Shown piece by piece: positions 1-12,224 of a DNA stretch of 64,000 nucleotides. The translations under genes and the position numbers were made by a program. The first letter of the stretch is position 1; the number at the start of each line of letters is the position of its first letter. The notes below the pieces were generated by a model that saw only the letters and a list, made by a program, of their open reading frames with translations, had not been told where the DNA came from and ran no database searches. Origin of the DNA: Welwitschia mirabilis (lineage: Eukaryota; Gnetophyta; Gnetopsida; Welwitschiales); assembly GCA_051453625.1 (NCBI GenBank), contig JBOZIK010000001.1:36449334-36513333 (forward strand), read 5' to 3'.

Positions 1-2656
1 AATAATCCATTTATACGCTAATAAAATACCTTAATGCTCTAAAGAAGGAATCCCCAAGCCACCTAAGGCTTTGGAATAATAACATGTACTCCAGGCTACT
101 CTATGAAAAAGTTTGCCACTTGAGGTATTTCTTCATAAAAAACCATGAATAATCTTATTGATAGAATCATAAGCCGAAGAAGAAGGAGCCATAAAGGAGG
201 CATAATAAATAGGAACAACACTGAGAATATGCTTATAAATGATAAGTCTCCCAACTAGTGATAAGGGCTTACTAGACCATTTGAGAATTTTTTCTTTAAC
301 TTTGTCAATCACCATCTAGCACATATTAAAGGGAGAATCTATAAGGACGATGGAAATTCCCAGATGTTTAAAACGGTCAATAGGGGATAACCAACGAATA
401 TTAAAATGGNNNNNNNNNNNNNNNNNNNNNNNNNNNNNNNNNNNNNNNNNNNNNNNNNNNNNNNNNNNNNNNNNNNNNNNNNNNNNNNNNNNNNNNNNNN
501 NNNNNNNNNNNNNNNNNNNNNNNNNNNNNNNNNNNNNNNNNNNNNNNNNNNNNNNNNNNNNNNNNNNNNNNNNNNNNNNNNNNNNNNNNNNNNNNNNNNN
601 NNNNNNNNNNNNNNNNNNNNNNNNNNNNNNNNNNNNNNNNNNNNNNNNNNNNNNNNNNNNNNNNNNNNNNNNNNNNNNNNNNNNNNNNNNNNNNNNNNNN
701 NNNNNNNNNNNNNNNNNNNNNNNNNNNNNNNNNNNNNNNNNNNNNNNNNNNNNNNNNNNNNNNNNNNNNNNNNNNNNNNNNNNNNNNNNNNNNNNNNNNN
801 NNNNNNNNNNNNNNNNNNNNNNNNNNNNNNNNNNNNNNNNNNNNNNNNNNNNNNNNNNNNNNNNNNNNNNNNNNNNNNNNNNNNNNNNNNNNNNNNNNNN
901 NNNNNNNNNNNNNNNNNNNNNNNNNNNNNNNNNNNNNNNNNNNNNNNNNNNNNNNNNNNNNNNNNNNNNNNNNNNNNNNNNNNNATTATAAAGAAATTTC
1001 TTGAGTCTATTGGTCACAACCTTAGCGATAATTTTATAAATCACATTCAAAAGAGTGATAGGTCTTTAATTATTGATATTATGAGAATCTCTTGATTTAG
1101 AAAGAAGTTTAACTACTCCTGAATTAAGATAAGTTTTGAGGGACTTATTGCTTAAAGCTTCCTTGCACACTTTATAAGCATCAGAACCAATAATGTGCCA
1201 AAATTTGAAGAAGAATTCACTTGGAAGGCCATTTAAACCTGGAGCTTTACCATCTTTGAGCTGATGAAAGGCATAGAGGAATTCAGCTTATGAAAGACAT
1301 TGATCTTCTCCAAAAATGTTCTGATTGAATGGCTGAAGATTATTAAGACAAATATCAATAGCTAAATCATCAAATGAGTTAGCAAAGAAAACCTGGGAAT
1401 AGTGATTATAAAAAACTTAAAGAATCTGATCTCTGGAAGTGTGGAGAGTTGTTCCATTATCAATAGCTTCTATATGAGGAGAAGAGTGATTGCCTTTTAA
1501 GAATTTGAAAAGAATAAGAAGAGGCTTGATCTTCCATTCTTAGCCAAGACAAACGGGCACGAAGAAGGGCTCCCTAGGCCTTGTAGTACTCAACTTTCTT
1601 AGCTTATCTTTGCAAATTTTAAAGAATCAAAATCCTGTTTAGTGCCGCGTCCAGAGTTTACTTTAAGCTAAAAAATTCTACATCAGTCATGAGTCTTTTT
1701 TGATGAAAGGCTATATTAGCTGCCAGAAGTTTTCCTGTATGTTTGGTAAAACATTGAGTATGTAAAATACTATTATTCCACTAATTGATCCATCCATTAT
1801 GACCCATAGGATGAGGAACATGATTCCAAATATGCATGAGAAGAGCACATTTTATGATTTTGAAGAAAAGTTGTGTTAAAATAATAAGATCTTTTTTGAG
1901 ATGCTGCATATTGGGAGAATTGATAGACCATAAAATGGGGAAGTAGTCAGATAAAACCTAAGTAAAATCAGCTGAGAAAGGGAGCTTCATGTGATGAGAG
2001 ACACTAATATAAGGATTTGAAGACAAATACACCCGATCAATCATTAAAATAATAAAACTTGATCCTGATCTAGCATTGGACCAAGTAAACCATCCTTTGC
2101 TGGAGGTAGATTTGGTAGTATCATTAGCATCATGCAATTGAAATTTGCTCTTCAAAGATAACCAACTATCAAGATCCATAATGTCCAGACCACCTTTATT
2201 GCCACCTCTTTAATCATGGATGTTCTCGATCATATTGAAATCTCCTGCAATGATCCAAGAAGCTTTTGGGAGAGAATCATGGAGCCAACTCCAAAGAGCA
2301 CTTCTATCTGAAATGTTACAGGAAGCATAAATATTAGCCAAACCAACAATAGAGTTATTCCAATTTAAGCGAATTCAGACACAATTTCCTGCAGGATCTT
2401 GATCATGATCAATAATAAGATTATTAAACTTCTGATGAAGGAGAATAACTGCTCCTCCTTTGCCTTTAGAGTGGCTGGAAGTGAAAAAGGAACTTTTGGG
2501 AAAGATACAATTACACACTACTTGAAGCTGAAAACCTTGAATTTTAACTTNNNNNNNNNNNNNNNNNNNNNNNNNNNNNNNNNNNNNNNNNNNNNNNNNN
2601 NNNNNNNNNNNNNCGGGGTCCAAGAGTCCTCGAACATTCCAAGAGATGAGATTCAT
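1..2656 (-). pseudogene. LINE ORF2: endonuclease plus reverse transcriptase, broken
   Basis: In active L1 elements ORF2 nicks target DNA and copies the element RNA in place. Translation on the minus strand starts at 2656 with 'MNLISWNVRGL', the endonuclease N-terminus with its conserved Asn. 'AGDFNMIEN' lies near 2240. At 1958-2179 come 'FTWSNARSGSS' and 'MIDRVYL', followed by 'SDYFP' where the family normally has SDH. RT signatures follow: 'LKDGKAPGLNGLPSEFF' near 1250 and 'RPITLLNVIYKIIAKV' near 1040. The catalytic YADD region falls in the 410-984 gap. Post-RT 'SLVGRLIIYKHILSVVPIYY' is at 133-315 and 'KALGGLGIPSLE' reaches the window start. Several stops are visible, so this is a dead copy. 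Confidence 0.9.
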
Positions 2657-3436
2657 GAGGAAAGGTTAATAGAGGACCCTAATCCTTTTCCAATCACCTG
2701 CTATAAATTTGTAGACTCAAAACTATTGGCTACTGATCTGCTAGGTCTTCTGAATTGATTTGTGACAGCGTTACCAAATTTAAACATATGATTTGTAATC
2801 CTTGAAGGGTTGAATAAGGGATTGGACCTAATAACATGATTATATGATTTTCTATTAACTGTTTGTCANNNNNNNNNNNNNNNNNNNNNNNNNNNNNNNN
2901 NNNNNNNNNNNNNNNNNNNNNNNNNNNNNNNNNNNNNNNNNNNNNNNNNNNNNNNNNNNNNNNNNNNNNNNNNNNNNNNNNNNNNNNNNNNNNNNNNNNN
3001 NNNNNNNNNNNNNNNNNNNNNNNNNNNNNNNNNNNNNNNNNNNNNNNNNNNNNNNNNNNNNNNNNNNNNNNNNNNNNNNNNNNNNNNNNNNNNNNNNNNN
3101 NNNNNNNNNNNNNNNNNNNNNNNNNNNNNNNNNNNNNNNNNNNNNNNNNNNNNNNNNNNNNNNNNNNNNNNNNNNNNNNNNNNNNNNNNNNNNNNNNNNN
3201 NNNNNNNNNNNNNNNNNNNNNNNNNNNNNNNNNNNNNNNNNNNNNNNNNNNNNNNNNNNNNNNNNNNNNNNNNNNNNNNNNNNNNNNNNNNNNNNNNNNN
3301 NNNNNNNNNNNNNNNNNNNNNNNNNNNNNNNNNNNNNNNNNNNNNNNNNNNNNNNNNNNNNNNNNNNNNNNNNNNNNNNNNNNNNNNNNNNNNNNNNNNN
3401 NNNNNNNNNNNNNNNNNNNNNNNNNNNNNNNNNNNN

Positions 3437-3850
3437 ATCCAAACAGGGATAGTGCTTTGAGCTGCTTTTTCTGGATTAAACCCTTTATACCAAGGCTGTA
3501 AAATAAGATAAGTTCCTGCAAAATTCCAGACTAGTTATTGCTTTACCCAATTCACCATTTCTTTAGATTTAAAGCCAAAGAGAAAGAAACCTTTAGTCAT
3601 ATTTGAAACGATGGAAACTCTAATATTTCGATTAATCCAATTTTTCTGAATCCAATCATTAAGAGTAGAGAAAGAGGGAATCCTGCCAGTGAAAAAGCCA
3701 ATAGCATAGAGTTATTTGAATGTGCGCACAATTTTATCAAAAAGATCTTGTGAAAATTCTAAATCTACCATTACACAATCTTCTTTTGCAATCGTTTCAT
3801 TATCTGGGTCTAACGATGCGGAATGACAAGGGATCTCAACCATATCTATT
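3437..3850 (-). pseudogene. LINE ORF1 (DUF4283-like nucleic-acid binding), partial
   Basis: The minus strand reads through stretches typical of the DUF4283 domain found in plant L1 ORF1 proteins: 'TLNDWIQKNWINRNIRVSIV', 'GFFLFGFKSKEMVNWVKQ' and 'WNFAGTYLILQPWYKGFNPE'. A Met near 3846 begins 'MVEIPCHSASLDPDNE'. ORF1 proteins bind the element RNA and form the transposition particle. One stop follows the KQ near 3540, and the C-terminal part, where a CCHC knuckle would be expected, lies in the 2869-3436 gap. Assignment to DUF4283 is from motif recognition by eye. Confidence 0.75.
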
Positions 3851-3910
3851 TTTCATTTTTTAGAAAAAGCATTTAATGTAGATGGATCTGATATATAAGG
3901 GGACATTCAA

Positions 3911-6087
3911 GAGAAAATGGAGATGAACATGAGAAATGGAATAACTTTCCTAGGAGAATGGTGATGCCATTGCATGCAGGGGATTTATGGAAAAGTTTCA
4001 TGCATGCACTGAATAATCTAGAGATACCTGACAAAGGTTTTGCTGAAAACCAAACCTCTCAGTATATGCAAGAATCCATTTAAATTTTATGCATGCAAGA
4101 GTCCAATGACCCCTGCCACATGCAAATGAAAGTGACTTTCGTAGCGGAATGCCAAATGTTTTCTTTTGTTTTTGTGCCCTTTGAAAAATTAGTTTTATGC
4201 TTGCAGTGAGGTAGCTTTCTTACCTTAGGTTTTTTAGTGATTTTTAGTCTTCAAGCAATTTAATTGAAAAGTTGGGATTTTTTTTTTTAAAATCAACATT
4301 CAATTATACATTTCAGTTTGTATTGGAGTGCCTCTTATTGTAACTTTTTCAAAGATTTCTTGCTATTTTATTAAGAACAAAGCTTCTCATATACNNNNNN
4401 NNNNNNNNNNNNNNNNNNNNNNNNNNNNNNNNNNNNNNNNNNNNNNNNNNNNNNNNNNNNNNNNNNNNNNNNNNNNNNNNNNNNNNNNNNNNNNNNNNNN
4501 NNNNNNNNNNNNNNNNNNNNNNNNNNNNNNNNNNNNNNNNNNNNNNNNNNNNNNNNNNNNNNNNNNNNNNNNNNNNNNNNNNNNNNNNNNNNNNNNNNNN
4601 NNNNNNNNNNNNNNNNNNNNNNNNNNNNNNNNNNNNNNNNNNNNNNNNNNNNNNNNNNNNNNNNNNNNNNNNNNNNNNNNNNNNNNNNNNNNNNNNNNNN
4701 NNNNNNNNNNNNNNNNNNNNNNNNNNNNNNNNNNNNNNNNNNNNNNNNNNNNNNNNNNNNNNNNNNNNNNNNNNNNNNNNNNNNNNNNNNNNNNNNNNNN
4801 NNNNNNNNNNNNNNNNNNNNNNNNNNNNNNNNNNNNNNNNNNNNNNNNNNNNNNNNNNNNNNNNNNNNNNNNNNNNNNNNNNNNNNNNNNNNNNNNNNNN
4901 NNNNNNNNNNNNNNNNNNNNNNNNNNNNNNNNNNNNNNNNNNNNNNNNNNNNNNNNNNNNNNNNNNNNNNNNNNNNNNNNNNNNNNNNNNNNNNNNNNNN
5001 NNNNNNNNNNNNNNNNNNNNNNNNNNNNNNNNNNNNNNNNNNNNNNNNNNNNNNNNNNNNNNNNNNNNNNNNNNNNNNNNNNNNNNNNNNNNNNNNNNNN
5101 NNNNNNNNNNNNNNNNNNNNNNNNNNNNNNNNNNNNNNNNNNNNNNNNNNNNNNNNNNNNNNNNNNNNNNNNNNNNNNNNNNNNNNNNNNNNNNNNNNNN
5201 NNNNNNNNNNNNNNNNNNNNNNNNNNNNNNNNNNNNNNNNNNNNNNNNNNNNNNNNNNNNNNNNNNNNNNNNNTAAACACAATTAGCTTTAGGTATTTTC
5301 ATTGAATATTTTTTGTGCAAAATATTATTATAATATTGTTCTGCCACTTTAAATCTCTTTAGTGTCATCGCATAATAATTATTTATCCTTGTCCTAATGG
5401 AAAGTGAAAACAAAAGCTACCCTTGATCATTTATAATTGTCACCTTTTATTTTCGAAGCAGAATTCAATTGATTAAAATCATAAGCTCATATTGCCAATA
5501 GAAAATCGCTATTGATTTAACGTTGCATAGAAATTATCATAATATCGTTAGGCATAATTTAAACAACACTAAGTAAAATACAAAAATCATAATTTAATCG
5601 TTGTGAAAAATTTTAGCAACAATAATATAATAAAGCATTCATAGGACAAAAGAGGAATTAATAGATAGTATGGTAATGCATATAACTAATCTTTTCTAAA
5701 CTGGCTTTTAATAAAACTAAAAACATAAAAAGACCCACAAAAGCTGATGGTATAGATTGAGAAAACTAGAAGATAGCAAGTTTTCTTTTGTTTCTCTGAA
5801 TTTTCTCACTATCTAGATTATATGGTGTGGAAGTGTCCAAAGTTATAAGAAAGTTATAAGAAATTGCAGAAGCATCGTTGGTTGTGAAATAGCCAAGAAG
5901 TATTTCAAAAATTGCAACCATTAGCATTGTAAATCCATTGGTAAATAAAAACATCGTCTAATCTTCAAGGGAAATAATAATGCCATTTACAAATGCTTGT
6001 AGTGTAGGGTCAACAAGCCGATGGTTGCATTGTAAACCAACCCTTGTGTGAGTATGACTGAACACTAATCGCCCAGCTGATACTCAC
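3911..6087. other. Unannotated AT-rich stretch with a large gap
   Basis: No gene is supported here. Positions 4395-5273 are N. The part just upstream of the LINE (3960-4110) has three CATGCATG/TGCATGCA motifs and may be LINE 5' UTR or flanking DNA. The remainder (5274-6087) is low-complexity AT-rich sequence with only short chance ORFs. Confidence 0.5.
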
Positions 6088-6597
6088 ATGGCCGTCGAAT
6101 TGGCTAGGCTCATAAGACTCGGCTTAACTTGCAATTGGGTGACACACTGATCGCACACCAGAATTCCGTCGTATATGTTAGTGAGTTCGAGGAAGGACCC
6201 TTTCCACTGGGACACTGCTTCAGCAATTCCATTCCAAGAACATCCACTCTGTGTTAACGCATTCATTATAACCTCTCTTAGTTCCCTCACTCTTTCCTAT
6301 GCCTTTCCTCAAACTAGACCTTGTCAAAGAGCAAGAAAAAGGGAGCAAAGAAGAGAAAGAGAGCAAAGAATGAGGTAGATGATGAAAAGAGAGAATTGGT
6401 GTTTAAAGAGAATGGATAGGAATATGCACAGGTCTTGCGTATGCTTAGGAATGGGCATTGCGAAGCCCTTTGCATCAAAGGAATGGAGGTCTTGTGCCAT
6501 ATCTGCATGCATAAGAAGGTTTAGATTCCTGTGGGTAACATCATCTTTGTTGGTCTTATGGACCCCTTCGAGAATTGTTAAAGCCCTTGGACAAGTT
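6088..6597 (-). pseudogene. Two exon-like coding fragments of an unidentified gene
   Basis: On the minus strand, about 6597-6430 is open and reads like real protein, including 'LTILEGVHKTNKDDVTHRNL' and 'AQDLHSFDAKGFAMPIPKHT'. It is followed by a possible donor (GTGCAT at 6429-6424) and a strongly pyrimidine-rich stretch. A second open block about 6276-6088 includes 'NALTQSGCSWNGIAEAVSQW', 'SFLELTNIYDGILVCDQC' and 'QVKPSLMSLANS', and ends at a canonical donor GTGAGT (6087-6082). The reading phases can be reconciled with an acceptor after CTAAG at 6281-6277, but this is inference. I do not recognise the protein. No start, further exons or stop were found nearby, so it may be a relic, a captured fragment, or part of a gene with long introns. 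Confidence 0.4.
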
Positions 6598-7467
6598 TTA
6601 GTTTTATTTTTTTAAAAAATAAAATAATAACAGTATTTCAAAAAAGAGATAAAAATAATATATTAAAAATTAAAAAGAAGAGGAAACATAGAAAATTAAT
6701 ACAGTTGTATCTCAAAATGTTTTAATTGCTTATTGCTTTTAAGTGTCAACTTGTATTCCAAAATATAATGCACTTGTTCTTATGCAATCACATATAGAAT
6801 GGCATGTCCCTTGAAAATAAAAAAGCCAAATAGATCTCTAAAGGATCACAAAGTCATATGTGAATTATTGATGGTTATGTTATGAATTTTTAAGGGAATT
6901 AAATTATATAAGGGATGTAACGGTTAATGCATAATGGGTTATTTAGAAACACTCTAATCACATGTACACAAGAATTATAATGTAATAGAAAGCTTTCTTT
7001 TATATATAATTTAAAAAGAGGGGAACATCGAAAACTAATTTTGAACATTATATATATAGGTACGGTTTTATTCAAATTTTGAAATATTTTTATTATTTAT
7101 AAACATAGTTTCGATTATGTCCAATATTTTGAAAACCATCTTTGTTAACTAAAATGTACATGATAGGGTGTAAGGTCAATTATTCTAGATTATCGGAACT
7201 CAACGGCCCTACATTTGTTTTAATGACCATTCTTATCATTACTAAGATTATAGGGAATACTATTACTTGAATTTTAAACCACTTATGATGAATTAGAAAA
7301 TCATTTTAGATTTGATATGTTATTCAACTATTATGGACTTGAAATTTTAAAAATTTTGAAATTTATGAAAGAAATTATTGTAAATATAATAAGTATCCAA
7401 CTAATGATGCAGATCTAATTTTAATCATGTAAAATAAAACCAAATGAAATTACAAGTAAGAGATTTG
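6598..7467. other. AT-rich intergenic stretch, nothing identified
   Basis: Very AT-rich sequence between the exon-like fragment and the left end of duplicated segment A. No coding signal, terminal repeat or RNA gene seen. Confidence 0.5.
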
Positions 7468-8247
7468 ATGATTTGATTATTTTCTAGGGACTGACAAAAG
7501 CTTGGGTTTGGGTGAAATCATAATGAAGCAAAACTTTACACTATGAATAGTATATTGTATGCATAGTTATATGTTAGAAATATTGAATTAATATTTAGTT
7601 TACATAAATAATAGCAATTGTCTTTCATATTTAGGCATTACTTTAGAATTATAATTTAGAATTACATATTGATTATAGTGCATAACTTAGTAACTAATGA
7701 AAATAGTATTATAGTTTTGTAGGTTTATGTGCACTTAGAGGATGATGACAAGTGTCACAACAATTAGCAATGGAGAATTAACATGGAAAGAAGGAAGAAA
7801 AATGGCCCATTACATACCAATGGCACATGGCAAGTGGAGGAAAAATCTATTATGGCAAGTGGAGGCAAAATTTATTCTAACTCTCTTAGATTCTTGCATA
7901 ATGTGTGACAATGTACTTCCTTAATATAGGGGGAGTTGTTATTCATTCTTGTACAAGTGTCCTCCATTTATTTACCTAAATACTAATATAAATGCAACTA
8001 GAGATATCATTATGGGATCTTTTGATACACTTTGCATAACATCCAGGAATGATAGCAAGATGTGGGGTCAACCTTAGAGTACTCTTCTTCATTTTAATTA
8101 TGATCTGGAAAGGAAACACTATTTGTAATCAATTTATTTACCCTAGTATAGGCATTATATTTCTGAAAAGAATATGCTTTTATTATGATTTTATTTTGCC
8201 ATTTATCATATATTACAGAACTGAAAAGTATCTTTTAAAATGCTGTT

Positions 8248-9091
8248 TTACTTGGTTTGCACACTAAAAAGTATTGTGAACTAATATATTACTTGAAAAA
8301 GTAATAATTTATCTTCTCTTATTCCTATATATATTGCTAGATAGGTATTATAATGTAACAGTGTTTAGAAATAGGTGCTATTTAGCATTATTTTACTATT
8401 GTTGTTATATTACCAACTCCCCTAATTTTGTGTTTTATGCAAAAACTTAGCTAGATAAATTAATAAAGCACATTATTGTTCTAAACCTGATCTTGACAAG
8501 TTTTGTAGAAGCATTACTTCCTATAAGAACATCATTTTTAGTGACCTGAACAATAAATTTAAATAAAGTTAATACTTCAAAGTTAACTAGATCCTTGAAA
8601 GACTTCTTAAACAAAATANNNNNNNNNNNNNNNNNNNNNNNNNNNNNNNNNNNNNNNNNNNNNNNNNNNNNNNNNNNNNNNNNNNNNNNNNNNNNNNNNN
8701 NNNNNNNNNNNNNNNNNNTTACTTGGTTTGCACACTAAAAAGTATTGTGAACTAATATATTACTTGAAAAAGTAATAATTTATCTTCTCTTACTCCTCTA
8801 TCTAACGCTGGGTAGGTATTAGAATTTTAAAATGCTTGGAAATAGGTGTTGTCTAGTATTATTTTACTATTATTCTTACATGTAACCTCCTAATCTTATA
8901 TTTTATGTGCATAACTAGTTAGATAAATTGATAAAGTACTTTGTTATTCTAAGAACTAGTATTAACAGGTCTTGTAGAAGCATTAATATCTATAAGAAAG
9001 TCATTTTTAATAACTTAAATAATAAAGATAAATAAAAACCTCATTCTTCAAAGTAAACCAGGTCCTTCAAAGCCTTCCCTTAAACAAATGT
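8248..9091 (+). repeat. Local tandem duplication around a 100-N gap
   Basis: The sequence beginning 'TTACTTGGTTTGCACACTAA' occurs at 8248 and again at 8719, immediately after a 100-N gap (8619-8718). The two units, each about 370 bp, end with similar 'TTAAACAAA' sequence near 8615 and 9088. They start nearly identical but differ by roughly 15% further on, so they look like an old duplication and not one sequence assembled twice. Copy B carries only one unit here (from about 36508). Confidence 0.75.
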
Positions 9092-9309
9092 ATTTATGAT
9101 AGCTCTATGAGATTAAGGTTATAACAACATACATTATTCTACACTTTTATCTAGATTTTTACTACATAAATCCACATAAATAGTCTTAATCCCAGGCCTC
9201 CTCAAAGGGTTACTTCCCTCATATCTAAGATTATTCTCAGATTTTCTTGGTTTTTATTGCATTTCTTGATTCTTTTGGACAACTGAACATGAAAAATGGT
9301 TTTAATCCA

Positions 9310-9590
9310 AATTTTGTGTGATCACTTGGATTTGGATTTATTTGGGTTCAAACTTAACCCAAATTCATTTATTTTGGATTTAACATTTAAACTTGGATTT
9401 TTAATCCAAATATGTTTAAGCTAAATTTTTGGTTATAAATACAGCTTAAATTCCAATTTTTGGATATTTATGGAAATTTGGATTTATGGTTGGAAATTTG
9501 GATTTCTAGTTGGAATTTGGATTCCAAGATGGTAATTTGGATTAAAGGGTAGAGACTTAGATTTAATATTTTTAATTTACATTTCCATAT
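9310..9590 (+). repeat. Degenerate TTTGGATT-type array (copy A)
   Basis: About fifteen loosely spaced variants of AATTTGGATT / TTTGGATTTA occur in under 300 bp, with irregular spacing. The same array is present in copy B at about 38505-38760, so it predates the duplication. Function unknown; it is not a perfect tandem satellite. Confidence 0.65.
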
Positions 9591-10149
9591 TTAGAAGTCA
9601 AAATTTTCAGTAATAATTTGCCCTCTTTTATAATGGAAAGTTAGGGTTTACATCATAAAATAAGTTTCCTTTTTATTAGAAGAGTTTAATGATAGTTTGA
9701 AAGAGAGATAAATTAAGTATCAACTGGGATGCCTTTGACATCTTCTTCCTGATTTCTTATTAGAATTGTAAGGCTATTGTTCTGATATTGTAAACTTTCT
9801 AATCTTTGTGATGTAGCATATCCCATGACTGATCTGATGGCCTATCCCTAAGAACTTTGGAAAAATCTGAAAGGATAAAATGGGTGATGCGAGAAACTGG
9901 TTCAACGAACATTTTTGGCTCTAGATTTTTTTGTCTACTTAATGCTTAAGTTCCACATTAAGTTGATTCTTCTTGGTTGTTTTGGTGTAAGACTTCTTTG
10001 ACCCAATCTAACATTTTCATTAGCTTAGTTTATGACTCCATTCTTGCAATGATAAAGTATCATGATCTTTTATATATAATATTTAAAGAAAATTTTATTT
10101 CAATGGAAAAGGACTAGAAATAAAGTAGGTGTTAAACAAAAAATGGAAC

Positions 10150-10790
10150 TTAAAATGTAACCCCTTTTTAATAATAATACTTCTTAAGGTAATGAGCATT
10201 TAGTGGGTTTCTTTCCTTGTTTCCATAAAGACTTTTTAATTTATATGTGCCTTTGTCATAATTCTTAGAAACAGTAAATGGTCACAACCAATTTGAACTA
10301 AATTTGGAGTTTTTTCTTATTAGGTTCATTTCAAGAATTAGATCATTAATTTCAAATTGTTTGGATTTCATGGTATGGTTATAAGCTTGAGAGATTTATT
10401 TTTAATAATAACTATTATCATCTAGTGACTTGAGTCTTCTTTCTTCTAAGAGTTGAAGCTCTTCAAGCCACTTGGATTTTTTTTGTATTTGTGATTTATA
10501 GGCCTTTAGCCATTACTTTTAGTATTGGAACTTGGATTTTAAGTAGCAGAACAACTTTAGCTTCATATATGATTAGAAATGGTTTTGATTTAATAGTAGT
10601 TTTATATCCTATTCTATAGGCCCATAATGCATATGTTAATTTCTCATGCCAATTTCTTGGATTGGTTTCAATCAACTTTTTGAGTATCTTTATGATCATT
10701 TTGTTTGTTGATTCTACTTGTCCATTAACTTGGAGATATCTTGAAGAGGAAAATGAATGTTTTATTCCAAATGTTTGTCATAAACCATAT
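10150..10790 (-). pseudogene. Gypsy integrase C-terminal fragment (copy A)
   Basis: The minus strand carries 'QVNGQVESTNKMIIK' (integrase region with the catalytic Glu), then 10496-10699 with 'LIETNPRNWHEKLTYALWAY', 'PFLIIYEAKVVLL' and 'IQVPIL', all characteristic of plant Gypsy integrases. Further downstream, degraded matches to the integrase tail occur. Frameshifts and stops interrupt it. It is an isolated remnant without LTRs nearby and is also present in copy B (39340-39960). Confidence 0.8.
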
Positions 10791-11899
10791 AGCTCACTGT
10801 AGAGGGTATTTTAAATATTATTTGTTATATCTTGTTTATCCACTTTATCTTACCTCTTTCATTTTCATGTTTTTCCCTTGAAATCATTTTGATCTAAGAT
10901 TTATTACCTTTACAAAGTACCTAAGCCTTTTCATAATTTATTTTTTATTTAAAAAATGTTATTTCAAACATTTGCTTTATTCATTTACTATACCCTTTTG
11001 CCTTTTTGCAAGTAGGCATAAAAAAAAAAAGTAAAAAAAAAGAAGAAAGAGGGGAGGGGGGATCCCAAATTGTAAGAGGGCCCAATAACATTAATACATT
11101 CAAAATTTTCAATGCACTTTATAATTGAAACAATTTGGCTCAAGAAGATGCCCTTGACTCATGATGCCTAGTCATGCCAACAAATAGATCACATAGGCTG
11201 CAACCAGTCCTCCACCTCTTGAGTGTGAATTGAACTCATAAAAAGTGGTTAATAGAGAGGAAACATATCGCTAAAGTAAGTTGTTGATTTTTGATTCATT
11301 TCTGTGAAGCATGCAAGAGAAGCATCACCCAAGTTCAAGGTGAATTGTAAGAAAATTATGTAGGATCACAAAATTGTGCAGTGGCATTGTTCTACGAATG
11401 GACTTTTAGAAGCACAGTAAATAACCTCAATCTTAGAAGCAATAATTGCATTGTAATGAAGCAAAGGCTTTTTAGAAGAGACCATTGCATCAAAATGAAG
11501 TAAGTAATCATTACATCGGAATAAAGTGAATGCGTTTCAGAAGTAAGACGTTTTAGAAGCAAGGACTAAGGTGTTTTAGAAGTGAGGTGTTTCAAAAATG
11601 AGGAATTTTAGAAGTAAGGACAAAGGTATTCAGAAGTAAGGCATTTCAAGATGAAGGCATTTCCTGAGCAAGGCGAGGCATTTCTAAGTAAGGCATTTCA
11701 GAGTGAAGTGTTGGAAAAGAAGCAAGGCGTTTTTGAGCAGACGAGTACTTCTTTTTTATACGTGATGTCTTTGAGTAGTGTAAAAAACAGAAAGTCATCT
11801 CAAGATTTGACAGAGATCCATGCATGTAGGAGAGCCAAAAGCCTTTAATCAGGAAGAGCAAGAGTGGGTGGAGAAAGACGACTCAGAAAGCTAAAAATC
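10791..11899. repeat. Spacer with purine tract and GCATTT(C)AGAAG array
   Basis: Contains a purine-rich tract (11020-11070, A-runs then GGGGAGGGGGG). From about 11390 to 11740 there are repeated variants of GCATTTCAGAAGTAAGG / TTTTAGAAGCAAGG spaced every 17-40 bases. The same structure recurs at 40670-40990 in copy B. It lies directly upstream of the LINE and may be a variable 5' UTR of that element, as many LINEs carry repeated 5' regions, but no link is proven. Short ORFs here are products of the repeats. Confidence 0.55.
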
Positions 11900-12224
11900 T
11901 GGTGCATGAATTGCATAAAACAATCAAAAAAAGTGGAAGGGGATTTTCTTGATAGAAATCATTGATGTTCTTGCAGATGAAAGAGATAACTTGAAACATA
12001 TGCACTTAGTGCATGTGATAGATATATTCAAAAGACATAAGATTGAATATATTTTAGCTTCGAAGTTCAACATGCAAGAAGTTCCTACAAAATCCTCGAG
12101 TAACTTTAAATAATGCAATGTTGATAAGAAAAACCAATCTTTAACTATTGAATTCGAATTTTCTAAAGATATCTTAAATAAAACTATCAAACTTTTAAGC
12201 AACTTTATGCTATTGGTTTCTTCA

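Larger units (their letters stand above)
1..3910 (-). mobile_element. L1-type LINE remnant, 3' part cut by window edge
   Basis: Non-LTR retrotransposon read on the minus strand. In order from high to low coordinates it shows a DUF4283-like ORF1, an endonuclease start, a GDFN motif, a reverse transcriptase and post-RT motifs, which is the usual layout of plant L1 elements. Three N gaps (2869-3436, 2551-2613, 410-984) remove the ORF1 end, part of the endonuclease and the RT catalytic core. In-frame stops are scattered through both ORFs, so it is not autonomous. It belongs to the same superfamily as the two plus-strand LINEs further right but is a clearly different copy. The 5' boundary near 3910 is only approximate. 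Confidence 0.9.

Noticed and set aside
316-5413. Several long frames made mostly of X
   Set aside because: They span N gaps and carry no sequence evidence. The same applies to frames at 36847-37970, 46159-47067, 49112-49436 and 50685-51623.
6314-6512. Hydrophobic tails of minus-strand frames (Phe/Leu-rich)
   Set aside because: These translate a pyrimidine-rich stretch that is better read as an intron end between the two exon-like blocks.
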